A stretch of 6,142 nt of DNA from Lachnospiraceae bacterium UBA3386 (GCA_002358875.1 DEPS01000067.1:1-6142), one strand, 5' to 3'; shown: positions 1 through 6,142, numbered from the stretch's first letter. Program-made: numbers and translations. Notes: generated from the sequence alone by a model not told the origin.

Positions 1-1325
1 ATGTAGACCTTCTGGAAGCCGTCGAACAGGAGCCTTGACGCGGACACTGTAAAGAGCTGCTCAGGGCCCTTGTTTGTGCCGGCAGGCATCCCCGAGATCC
101 TCACCTGTGTCGTCTCGCAGCGCGAGGCACTCATCCGGCTGGCGACAAACCTTTTCCATATGAGCTGATACAGCCTGTACTGCTCCCGCGAGAGCGAATC
201 CTTGAGCTGGGCAGGAAGGCGGCTGACATCCGTCGGGCGGATAGCCTCGTGGGCGTCCTGGATCTTGGCGCCCTTTTTGTCCTCTTTTTCCTGTTTCAGG
301 AGATAGTCCGCTCCATAGTTTTCTTCAATGAAGGATGCAGCCATGGCCTGAGCTTCGTCGGAAACGCGGACGCTGTCTGTTCTGAGATAGGTGATCAGGG
401 CGACCGTTCCCTGTCCCTTCACCTCGACGCCCTCATAAAGCTGCTGGGCTACCCGCATGGTCTTCTGGGTGGAAAAATTCAGGTTCCTGCTCGCCTCCTG
501 CTGGAGGGTCGACGTCGTAAAGGGGAGGGGGGACTTGCGCACTCTCTCTGAACGCCGGATCTCCCGGATCGAGAAGGAGCCTCCCTCCAGGCTGTCCATG
601 ACCCTTGAGGTCTCTTCCCTTGTCTTAAGCTCCGCCTTTACGGATTTGCCGTCAGGTCCAATCTCTCCGTAATAGTGGGCCGTCAGGGGCTTCGTCCGTC
701 CGTCCACACAAAGCTGCGCGTCCAGCGTCCAGTATTCCTGGGGGATGAAGGAATTGATCTCGTCCTCACGATCCCCGATCATCCTGAGGGCTACGGACTG
801 TACCCGGCCTGCGGACAGCCCCCTTTTGACCTTTGCCCACAGAAGAGGCGAGATCTGGTAGCCCACCATCCTGTCAAGGATGCGCCGCGTCTGCTGGGCA
901 TCGACCAGATTCATATCAAGGTCCCTTGCGTTTTTGAGTGATTCCGTCACAGCCTTTTTCGTGATCTCGTTAAAGGTGATCCGCAGGACCTGCTTATCCT
1001 TGACGCCCTCCAGCTTCAGAGCAGCGATCAGATGCCAGGAGATTGCCTCCCCCTCGCGGTCAGGGTCCGTCGCCAGATAGACGCGGTCCGCGTTCTTTAC
1101 CAGCTTTCGCAGCCCTGCCAGGAGCTCCCCTTTTCCACGGATCGTGATGTACTGAGGTTCATAGTCGTGCTCTATGTCGATTCCCAGCTTGCTCTTGGGA
1201 AGATCCCGCACATGTCCGTTGGAAGCCGCCACCTCGTAGCTGGAACCAAGGAATTTTTTAATTGTCTTCACCTTTGCAGGTGACTCCACGATCACCAGAT
1301 TCTGTTTTTTACGACTTACTGCCAT
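1..1325 (-). CDS. topA: DNA topoisomerase I (type IA), N-terminal 441 codons, cut by window edge
   Basis: Type IA topoisomerase, which relaxes negative supercoils by cutting one DNA strand through a 5'-phosphotyrosyl link. I translated the minus strand from 1325 to the edge and found one uninterrupted frame. The Toprim domain (about residues 8-120) starts with VIVESPAK (Glu14) and carries the metal-binding DPDREGE (Asp87, Asp89, Glu91, Glu93). The strand-binding LSAGRVQS lies at 170-177. The catalytic ITYLRTDS puts the nucleophile at Tyr313 and the supporting Arg at 315. HEAIRPTD is at 359-366. Spacing and motifs match canonical bacterial TopA of roughly 700 residues, so about a third is missing, namely the end of the core and any C-terminal zinc-ribbon domains. 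The ATG is preceded by AGAGG with 5 nt spacing. It lies only 11 bp after the hemZ stop, which implies co-transcription. Identity is near certain; completeness cannot be judged. Confidence 0.97.
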   Translation of the reverse strand, partial: MAVSRKKQNLVIVESPAKVKTIKKFLGSSYEVAASNGHVRDLPKSKLGIDIEHDYEPQYITIRGKGELLAGLRKLVKNADRVYLATDPDREGEAISWHLIAALKLEGVKDKQVLRITFNEITKKAVTESLKNARDLDMNLVDAQQTRRILDRMVGYQISPLLWAKVKRGLSAGRVQSVALRMIGDREDEINSFIPQEYWTLDAQLCVDGRTKPLTAHYYGEIGPDGKSVKAELKTREETSRVMDSLEGGSFSIREIRRSERVRKSPLPFTTSTLQQEASRNLNFSTQKTMRVAQQLYEGVEVKGQGTVALITYLRTDSVRVSDEAQAMAASFIEENYGADYLLKQEKEDKKGAKIQDAHEAIRPTDVSRLPAQLKDSLSREQYRLYQLIWKRFVASRMSASRCETTQVRISGMPAGTNKGPEQLFTVSASRLLFDGFQKVY

Positions 1326-1330
1326 TTCAA

Positions 1331-1335
1331 CCTCT
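1331..1335 (-). promoter_or_regulatory. topA ribosome binding site in the hemZ-topA gap
   Basis: On the minus strand AGAGG sits 5 nt before the topA ATG (1325-1323) and begins 1 nt after the hemZ TAA stop (1339-1337). The whole gap is 11 bp and leaves no room for a promoter or terminator. topA is therefore translated from the hemZ message, unless a promoter lies inside hemZ. Confidence 0.8.
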
Positions 1336-1336
1336 G

Positions 1337-2809
1337 TTATATGCCAAGGAGCCTGCGCTTTCGCCCAATCATCTCCTCAATGTTTTCCATGTATGTCGCG
1401 ACATCCTTGCAGTTGTCGCTTCGCTCGATCCGCCCGCCGGGAAAAACCGCCTTGGTGATACTGCCCGCACCCAGCGCCAGGATGGTCTGCTTCTCCTCCA
1501 TGATCAGGATATTGTAAATGCCTGCCTTCCCGGGGCGCGCGTAGCCCACGTTCTCCAGATTTCCGGATATATTTTTCTGCCGGTACAGGTAATATGGCTC
1601 CATACCCATGCGAGCAGCCGCCTGAGCGGAAAGCTCCACACATCCGTCCGTGCTGCTGATAAAGGAATATCCTTTTTCCTCTATCAATTTCTGCATGCGC
1701 GACCCCCTCTTCAAAGCGAGAGAGTGCACGGTCAGGCTGTCCGGAGAGAGCTTTTCGATCTCTTCGAGTGTCCTTTTCACATCGTCCTGGGTCTCCTGCG
1801 GGAGTCCGAGGATAATGTCCATATTAATGTCGTCAAAACCGGCCTCACGGCACATACGGAAAGCCTCCCGCACCTGCCCGACCGTATGCCTGCGCCCGAT
1901 CAGTCGCAGCGTCTCTTCCTTCATGGTCTGCGGATTGACGCTGATCCTGGTAACATCGTGGGCGCGGATGACACGCAGCTTGTCCATGGTGATGCTGTCC
2001 GGGCGTCCGGCCTCCACCGTAAACTCCCGGATCCCTTCCAGGGAAAAATACTTTTCCAGCATGGAAAAAAGCCGTTCAAGCTGGGCAGGCTCAAGCGTCG
2101 TCGGCGTCCCGCCGCCGATATAAACGGTATCCAGGACCTTGCCGCGCATGAGCTCCGCAGAGGCCCTCATTTCCATTTCCAGCCTGTCCAGGTATTCGTC
2201 CACCCTGTCCTTCCATCCGGCAAGATTGAAGGACGGAAAAGAGCAGTAGAGGCAGGTCGTAGGGCAGAAGGGAATGCCGACATACAGGCTGTAGCCGTCC
2301 CTGTAATGGATCTTCGACAGGATCTCCCTCTCATTGCACGCGATCTGAGCGGAAAGAGCCGCCTTTTCCGGGCTGACCAGATGGTCACGCTCCATAGCCG
2401 CTGCCGCTTCGTCTGTCGTCATCCCCTCAAGCAGGTACTGCATGGCCAGCTTTGCCGGCCGTATGCCGATGAGCTCGCCCCAGGGGAGTGTACGCCCCTC
2501 CCGCTTCGAGAGCATCTCATAGAGAAGGTGCTTCAAAGCGGTCTTGAGCTCCTGGCCTTTTACCGCAAAGGAAATGCCCGCGGGCGCGGGCACAGTCCTG
2601 TGTTCGCTCCCGTCGCAGAAAAAGACCGTGACGTCTTTCTCCGCAAAAAAAAACCTCAGAAAAGGCTCCTTAGCGATCTGCTGGTATTTGCGGTTACCGG
2701 CTGCGTCCGCTTCCAGGAGGACCTTTACATCCTCCTGAGGGTAAAAAGCCCTGATCAGAGAGTGAATCTCATATCTGTATAAATCAAGATTAACAATTGC
2801 TGTAATCAT
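1337..2809 (-). CDS. hemZ: HemZ-type radical SAM protein (coproporphyrinogen dehydrogenase-like)
   Basis: A 490-residue radical S-adenosylmethionine protein of the oxygen-independent coproporphyrinogen III oxidase superfamily. The N-terminal ~165 residues form the extension typical of the HemZ branch and absent from HemN/HemW. It is followed by the radical SAM core with the 4Fe-4S cysteines Cys182, Cys186 and Cys189 (C-x3-C-x2-C), the SAM-contacting GGGTPT at 232-237, and a C-terminal ALGAGSIT segment at 445-452. Length fits Firmicute HemZ (about 500 residues). The residue that is His before IPFC in HemN is Gly178 here, which I believe is usual for HemZ. The start ATG has a modest AGGA site 5 nt upstream. 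The family name implies decarboxylation of coproporphyrinogen III in the cytoplasm, but that activity is not well established for clostridial members and may differ here. A run of nine T encodes Phe53-Phe55. Confidence 0.93.
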   Translation of the reverse strand: MITAIVNLDLYRYEIHSLIRAFYPQEDVKVLLEADAAGNRKYQQIAKEPFLRFFFAEKDVTVFFCDGSEHRTVPAPAGISFAVKGQELKTALKHLLYEMLSKREGRTLPWGELIGIRPAKLAMQYLLEGMTTDEAAAAMERDHLVSPEKAALSAQIACNEREILSKIHYRDGYSLYVGIPFCPTTCLYCSFPSFNLAGWKDRVDEYLDRLEMEMRASAELMRGKVLDTVYIGGGTPTTLEPAQLERLFSMLEKYFSLEGIREFTVEAGRPDSITMDKLRVIRAHDVTRISVNPQTMKEETLRLIGRRHTVGQVREAFRMCREAGFDDINMDIILGLPQETQDDVKRTLEEIEKLSPDSLTVHSLALKRGSRMQKLIEEKGYSFISSTDGCVELSAQAAARMGMEPYYLYRQKNISGNLENVGYARPGKAGIYNILIMEEKQTILALGAGSITKAVFPGGRIERSDNCKDVATYMENIEEMIGRKRRLLGI

Positions 2810-2814
2810 CTGCG

Positions 2815-2818
2815 TCCT
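2815..2818 (-). promoter_or_regulatory. hemZ ribosome binding site (weak)
   Basis: AGGA lies 5 nt before the hemZ ATG (2809-2807) on the minus strand. It is the only purine-rich core near this start and is weaker than the AGGGG before relA or the GGGAG before the MBL gene. No other in-frame start with a better site is visible nearby. Confidence 0.5.
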
Positions 2819-2835
2819 GCGCCCGTTCTGAAAAA

Positions 2836-2902
2836 GCCTGACGGTTCCTTAAAGACTGACTGTCCTCTGATGCCCGACGGTTCCTTATAAGGCTGACTGT
2901 CC
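2836..2902 (-). repeat. Two tandem copies of a ~30-bp imperfect-hairpin repeat
   Basis: Copies at 2836-2865 and 2872-2902 have a 36-bp period and agree at about 28 of 31 aligned positions, with two substitutions and one indel. Read on the minus strand each starts GGACAGTCAG and ends AAGGAACCGTC(A/G)GGC. In the 2872-2902 copy the centre is the perfect palindrome CCTTATAAGG. The flanks GACAGTC and AACCGTC pair except for two A-C mismatches that both copies share. Degenerate pieces of the same motif lie at 2910-2920 and 2946-2953. The motif resembles GGGACAGTCC/GGAACCGTCC-type palindromic intergenic repeats that I recall from clostridial genomes, sometimes linked to REP-associated (Y1) transposases. 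That link is from memory, and no transposase is in the window. The copies occupy the middle of the 155-bp MBL-hemZ gap (2810-2964), which has no supportable gene. Confidence 0.7.
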
Positions 2903-2939
2903 CCAAAAAGCCGACCGTCCGGACATTTTTGCCTGTATG

Positions 2940-2955
2940 AAAAACGGCTGTCCGT
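2940..2955 (-). terminator. Weak terminator-like hairpin after the MBL gene
   Basis: About 10 bp after the MBL stop, the minus strand reads ACGG, a 4-nt loop, CCGT, then a short T run (five T counting the last stem base). The stem has only 4 bp, well below a normal intrinsic terminator, so it would give at most partial termination before hemZ. It may simply be a degenerate piece of the neighbouring repeat. Confidence 0.25.
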
Positions 2956-2964
2956 AACCCGCTC

Positions 2965-3612
2965 TTATTCCCTCACAAACCAATTGTGCTTTTTTTCATA
3001 GCCGATCGTGGTTGTGTTTCCGTGACCGGGAAAAACCGTCGTGTCATCCGGCAGAGTATAAAGCCTTGTGCGGATGGAGTCAAGCAAAATTTCACCGTCT
3101 CCGGTAGGAAAATCGGAACGGCCCACGGAAGCCTCGAAAAGAGTGTCTCCGCTGAGCAGGATATGACCCTCTTCTATATAATAGGAGCAGCTCCCCTCCG
3201 TGTGTCCCGGAGTATGGATCGTGCGCAGCCGGATGCCGCCAAGCTCCACCTCTTCCCCGTCCTGGAGCCAGTGATCCACCGAAGCAGTGCAGGGCCTTCC
3301 GAACGAAACAGACTGATTGAGGTTTGCGGATTTACAGAGACTTTTCTCGTGGACACAGGCATAAACAGGCGCACCGGTGCGCTCCTTCATGGCTTCCAGG
3401 CCCAGGATATGGTCAAAATGCGCATGTGTTAAAAAGATCGCCTTTACGGTAAGATTCTGCTTTTCCAGCTCATCGCACAGTCTGTCTCCCAGATCTCCCG
3501 GATCAAATACGATGGTCTGCGCGCTTCCTTCTCTGTAAATATAATAAAAATTGGTCTCCACTGAGCCGACCACATAGCAGCTGACCTTGATCTGTCCCAT
3601 TTCCTTTTCCAT
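2965..3612 (-). CDS. MBL-fold metallo-hydrolase (glyoxalase II-like)
   Basis: A 215-residue cytoplasmic protein of the metallo-beta-lactamase superfamily with a complete two-metal site: HAHFDH (His63, His65, Asp67, His68), TPGHT (His137), SGDTLF (Asp156) and FPGHG (His197). The GRSDFPTGD stretch at 164-172 is typical of the short glyoxalase II-like branch, which lacks the long C-terminal substrate domain of classical GloB. Hydrolysis of a thioester such as an S-acyl thiol is the likely reaction, but substrate cannot be read from sequence. There is no signal peptide. The chosen ATG has GGGAG 5 nt upstream; a second ATG four codons in has poorer spacing. It begins 12 bp after the relA stop, so the two are co-transcribed. 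Small MBL hydrolases often sit beside relA in Clostridia, with no demonstrated functional link that I know of. Confidence 0.92.
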   Translation of the reverse strand: MEKEMGQIKVSCYVVGSVETNFYYIYREGSAQTIVFDPGDLGDRLCDELEKQNLTVKAIFLTHAHFDHILGLEAMKERTGAPVYACVHEKSLCKSANLNQSVSFGRPCTASVDHWLQDGEEVELGGIRLRTIHTPGHTEGSCSYYIEEGHILLSGDTLFEASVGRSDFPTGDGEILLDSIRTRLYTLPDDTTVFPGHGNTTTIGYEKKHNWFVRE

Positions 3613-3624
3613 ATTAGCTCCCTG

Positions 3625-5949
3625 TTATTTTCCTCCGGAGCGCTTTACAGCCTGTACGTTCCGGATATTCTGCAGGCTCCCGACAATATCCTGAAGCTCC
3701 TGCCTGCTCTTCACCTCAAAGCCCAGAGTGATCGTCGCGATCCCCTGTCTGCTGGGCATGGAATTGATGCGGCGGATATTGATATCCTTCTCGCAGAAAA
3801 CCTTTGTGATCTCGTTAAGCAGCCCCGGCCTGTCTCCGGCAAAGACCCTGATCTCGACCAGGAAACCTTCTTCCTTCGTCTGCTCGGTCTCCTGCGCCCA
3901 CCAGGCCTCGATGAGCCGGTCCTTTTCCTCTTCCGGAATATTCGTGACGTTGCTGCAGTCGCTCCGGTGTATGGAAATCCCCCTTCCCCTGGTGATAAAA
4001 CCGACGATCTCGTCACCGGGAACCGGGTTGCAGCACCTGGAAAAACGCACCGAAACATCGTGCACGCCCTTCACGACCACACGTCCTCCCCCGCCGGTAT
4101 GACGCATCTGCTGGGGGTTATTCTGATACTGGCTGATGATCTCCTCGTCCGTGATCTGCTCTTTATGGTCTTCCGCGTAAAGATCCTGGAGCTTATTGAC
4201 GACCTGTCCCTCTTTCAGCCCCCCGCGCCCGATAGCCGCAAGGATGGAATTCCAGTCCCTGAATCCGTACTTTCGAAGAACAGCCTCCTGATAGACAGGC
4301 TTCATCAGATCAGAAAGAATCAGGGAATGGCTTTTTGCGTAGGACGTCACCAGGTCTTTTCCTCTGGCGATGTTCTCGTCCTTGTTTTCCCTTTTGAACC
4401 ACTGATTGATCTTATTCCGGGTCGAGGCGCTCTTTACGAAATTCAGCCAGTCCAGGCTGGGTCCTTTCGAGGACGCGCTCGTCATGACCTCGATACGGTC
4501 CCCGTTCTTTATCACATAGTCGATCGGGACCAGCTTGTCATTTACCCTGGCACCGACCATTCTGTTGCCCACAGCGGTGTGGATGGCATAGGCAAAATCG
4601 ACCGGAGTCGAGCCCGCGGGAAGGTTTTTGACCTCTCCTCGTGGAGTAAAACAGTATACATCGTCTGAAAACAGGTTGAGGTCGCTTTTGAGCAGATCCA
4701 TAAACTCCCGGTTGTCGGACATGTCCTGCTGCCATTCGAGGATCTGGCGAAGCCATGTGAGCTTCTCCTCCTCGCGGGTCTTTTCGACCTTCTCGCTGCC
4801 TCCCGCTTCCTTGTATTTCCAGTGAGCGGCAATACCGTATTCCGCAGCCCTGTGCATGTCCTTTGTGCGGATCTGGATCTCGAAGGGCTGGCCTGTGGGA
4901 CCGATCAGGGTCGTATGGAGCGACTGATACATATTCGCCTTGGGCATGGCAATATAGTCCTTAAAACGCCCCGGAATCGGCTTGTACATCTCATGGATGG
5001 TACCAAGCACGGCATAACAGTCCCGGATGGTACCAACGATCACGCGGATGGCAAAGAGATCATATATCTCCTCCAGTGATTTCTGCTGATTCAGCATTTT
5101 CTTGTAGATGCTGAAAAGATGCTTGACGCGCCCGTCAACCGTTCCTTCGATCCCCGCTTCACGAAGGTGTTCCTTGACCTGAGCCGCGATCTCCTGCACA
5201 TAGTGCTCGCGCTCGCTCTTTCGCTGCTCCACCTTTGCCAGAAGGTCAAAATAGACATCCGGGAAAAGGTATCTGAGCGACAGGTCATCGAGCTCGACCT
5301 TTATCTTTGAAATCCCCAGGCGGTCCGCAATCGGAGAATAGATGTCCAGTGTTTCCTGGGCGATCCGCTGCTGCTTCTCCGCCGGCATAAACTGGAGGGT
5401 CCTCATATTGTGGAGGCGGTCCGCCAGCTTGATCAGAATGACGCGGATATCCTTTGCCATAGCCAGGAACATCTTGCGAAGGTTCCTTGCCTGCATCTCC
5501 TGCTGCACCTGTGTCTTGTCACCATAGTCCCCGGAGAGCTTGAGTTTTTTGAGCTTTGTAACACCGTCAACCAAAAGAGCCACATCCGACCCGAACTGGT
5601 CCTCGATCTCCTCTTTGGTAAGGACCGTATCCTCCACAACATCATGGAGAAGCCCTGCGGCGATCGTCTCCTTGTCCAGCTCCAGACCGGCCAGGATGAT
5701 AGAAACACACAGCGGATGTATAATATAAGGTTCTCCTGATTTACGCAGCTGTCCCCTGTGCGCCCCGGCAGCGATCTCATAGGCCCTCTCAATCAGAGAA
5801 ATATCGTCTGAGGGATGATATTTTCTCACACAATCGATCAGGCTCCGGTAAAGATCCTCCGGAGAATGGTATTCCCCGATGCTCTCGATCTTACCGGTGT
5901 CTATGGCGATTTCTTCTATGACGTCCTTTTTCCTCATGATGTCTGCCAT
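3625..5949 (-). CDS. relA: Bifunctional (p)ppGpp synthetase/hydrolase (Rel, RelA/SpoT family)
   Basis: A 774-residue long RSH protein that makes (p)ppGpp from ATP and GDP/GTP on starved ribosomes and also degrades it. Domains in order: HD hydrolase (about 50-200) with His78, His102-Asp103, Glu106-Asp107 and Asp177-Arg178-x2-Asn181, all intact; synthetase (about 270-380) with RFKD at 328-331, the RxKD signature of bifunctional Rel rather than the ExDD of synthetase-only RelA, plus NMYQSLHTT and EIQIRTKDMH; TGS (429-492); a helical region; the zinc-finger/RIS region with Cys639-Cys640, His661 and Cys665; and a C-terminal ACT domain (about 696-770). The frame stays open back to a TTG at 6024, but that codon lies in the promoter -35 box. 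The ATG at 5949 with AGGGGTG upstream is the true start. It is the first gene of the unit and nothing looks broken. Confidence 0.97.
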   Translation of the reverse strand: MADIMRKKDVIEEIAIDTGKIESIGEYHSPEDLYRSLIDCVRKYHPSDDISLIERAYEIAAGAHRGQLRKSGEPYIIHPLCVSIILAGLELDKETIAAGLLHDVVEDTVLTKEEIEDQFGSDVALLVDGVTKLKKLKLSGDYGDKTQVQQEMQARNLRKMFLAMAKDIRVILIKLADRLHNMRTLQFMPAEKQQRIAQETLDIYSPIADRLGISKIKVELDDLSLRYLFPDVYFDLLAKVEQRKSEREHYVQEIAAQVKEHLREAGIEGTVDGRVKHLFSIYKKMLNQQKSLEEIYDLFAIRVIVGTIRDCYAVLGTIHEMYKPIPGRFKDYIAMPKANMYQSLHTTLIGPTGQPFEIQIRTKDMHRAAEYGIAAHWKYKEAGGSEKVEKTREEEKLTWLRQILEWQQDMSDNREFMDLLKSDLNLFSDDVYCFTPRGEVKNLPAGSTPVDFAYAIHTAVGNRMVGARVNDKLVPIDYVIKNGDRIEVMTSASSKGPSLDWLNFVKSASTRNKINQWFKRENKDENIARGKDLVTSYAKSHSLILSDLMKPVYQEAVLRKYGFRDWNSILAAIGRGGLKEGQVVNKLQDLYAEDHKEQITDEEIISQYQNNPQQMRHTGGGGRVVVKGVHDVSVRFSRCCNPVPGDEIVGFITRGRGISIHRSDCSNVTNIPEEEKDRLIEAWWAQETEQTKEEGFLVEIRVFAGDRPGLLNEITKVFCEKDINIRRINSMPSRQGIATITLGFEVKSRQELQDIVGSLQNIRNVQAVKRSGGK

Positions 5950-5953
5950 GATA

Positions 5954-5960
5954 CACCCCT
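5954..5960 (-). promoter_or_regulatory. relA ribosome binding site that fixes the start
   Basis: AGGGGTG on the minus strand lies with its GGGG 6 nt before the ATG at 5949-5947. It is the strongest Shine-Dalgarno match near any candidate start. Together with the promoter position it rules out the in-frame starts further upstream: the TTG at 6024 (inside the -35 box) and an ATG at 5997 (inside the -10 region). Confidence 0.85.
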
Positions 5961-5995
5961 GCCTGTTATTGCCTGAAAATAAAAAAATTTTACCC

Positions 5996-6024
5996 ATTAT
6001 AGTCTGTTTTGTTTTCGGCGTCAA
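5996..6024 (-). promoter_or_regulatory. Sigma-A promoter for relA
   Basis: On the minus strand TTGACG (6024-6019) and TATAAT (6001-5996) are separated by 17 bp. This is one mismatch from the housekeeping sigma consensus with optimal spacing. The predicted transcription start is near A5989, about 40 nt before the relA ATG. The bases after the -10 box read GGGTAAAA and then seven T. No TG extended -10 element is present. It is the only convincing promoter in the window and probably drives relA and the MBL gene, and perhaps hemZ-topA by readthrough. Confidence 0.88.
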
Positions 6025-6073
6025 TCGAAAATCAGCTGAGAAAGAAGGAAAATACCATCAATCGGACTTATAC

Positions 6074-6132
6074 CCTGTGCCGCAGCGCACAGGCCCGAAG
6101 GCACCCGAAGCGTTTTTGCGAAGGCAAAAACG
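6074..6132. other. Cluster of three small hairpins upstream of relA
   Basis: Three adjacent inverted repeats fill most of the gene-free right edge. The first has a 7-bp stem, CCTGTGC (6074-6080) with GCACAGG (6087-6093). The second has a 3-bp stem at 6093-6102 whose minus-strand RNA loop would be the very stable UUCG closed by C-G. The third is a perfect 9-bp stem, CGTTTTTGC (6111-6119) with GCAAAAACG (6124-6132). They could be the terminator or tail region of a gene beyond the edge, a mobile palindromic repeat, or a structured RNA. Minus frame 1 is open for 24 codons to a TAA in this stretch, but the hairpins explain the sequence better than a gene. I see no supportable CDS from 5950 to 6142. 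Confidence 0.5.
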
Positions 6133-6142
6133 GCGATGGGAT

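Noticed and set aside
1262..2782. A 506-codon open frame on the plus strand opposite hemZ, and a 157-codon frame nested in it
   Set aside because: It lies antisense to a gene with clear radical SAM motifs, starts with TTG without a ribosome binding site, overlaps the topA start, and its translation is rich in His/Arg/Leu/Pro with no recognisable motif. It is a by-product of hemZ codon usage.
2887..2892. TATAAG as a -10 box for hemZ in the MBL-hemZ gap
   Set aside because: No acceptable -35 hexamer sits 16-18 bp upstream, and the TATAA is the centre of the repeat palindrome.
3967..4668. A 233-codon plus-strand open frame and several shorter ones opposite relA
   Set aside because: They are antisense shadows of relA with no ribosome binding site, no promoter and no recognisable domains.
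5967..5981. Possible CodY box in the relA leader
   Set aside because: The minus-strand 15-mer matches the AATTTTCNGAAAATT consensus at only 11 of 15 positions, in an AT-rich leader where such matches arise by chance.
5950..6024. A 25-codon N-terminal extension of relA from TTG at 6024
   Set aside because: The TTG is part of the -35 box and the extension would be encoded upstream of the predicted transcription start. The ATG at 5949 has the ribosome binding site.
6071..6142. Open minus-strand frame of 24 codons ending at TAA near the right edge, as the tail of an upstream gene
   Set aside because: It coincides with the hairpin cluster, has no recognisable protein signature and is too short to judge. 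It cannot be excluded without sequence beyond the edge.

Overview
The window is an ordinary-looking stretch of a bacterial chromosome in which every supported gene lies on the minus strand. In transcription order (right to left) these are a bifunctional (p)ppGpp synthetase/hydrolase (relA), a small metallo-beta-lactamase-fold hydrolase, a HemZ-type radical SAM protein, and the first 441 codons of DNA topoisomerase I (topA), which runs off the left edge. The single Rel with a complete HD domain, the HemZ-type radical SAM branch, the relA-MBL-hemZ order and the AGGGG/GGGAG ribosome binding sites point to a Firmicute of class Clostridia. A moderately GC-rich Lachnospiraceae-like organism is my best guess, but no marker gene proves it.

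Right edge (about 6025-6142): a gene-free segment with stacked small hairpins, then a near-consensus sigma-A promoter (TTGACG, 17 bp, TATAAT) reading left into relA. The promoter overlaps the upstream TTG that would give the longest relA reading frame. The real start is therefore the ATG at 5949, behind a good ribosome binding site, giving a 774-residue protein. The predicted transcript begins with adenines followed by a run of seven uridines.

Centre: relA, the MBL hydrolase, and then, after a 155-bp gap, hemZ. The gap holds two close copies of a ~30-bp repeat plus degenerate fragments. It has only a weak terminator-like hairpin and no convincing promoter. Left: hemZ and topA are separated by 11 bp that contain the topA ribosome binding site, so they are almost certainly co-transcribed.

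The four genes may form one relA-led transcription unit. That would place the alarmone enzyme, a probable thioester/glyoxalase-type hydrolase, a porphyrin-related radical SAM enzyme and the relaxing topoisomerase under one strong promoter. I see no phage, insertion sequence, CRISPR array, tRNA or defence genes, and no undescribed multi-gene system. The more unusual signals are non-coding: the relA start region, the repeat in the MBL-hemZ gap and the hairpin cluster upstream of relA.
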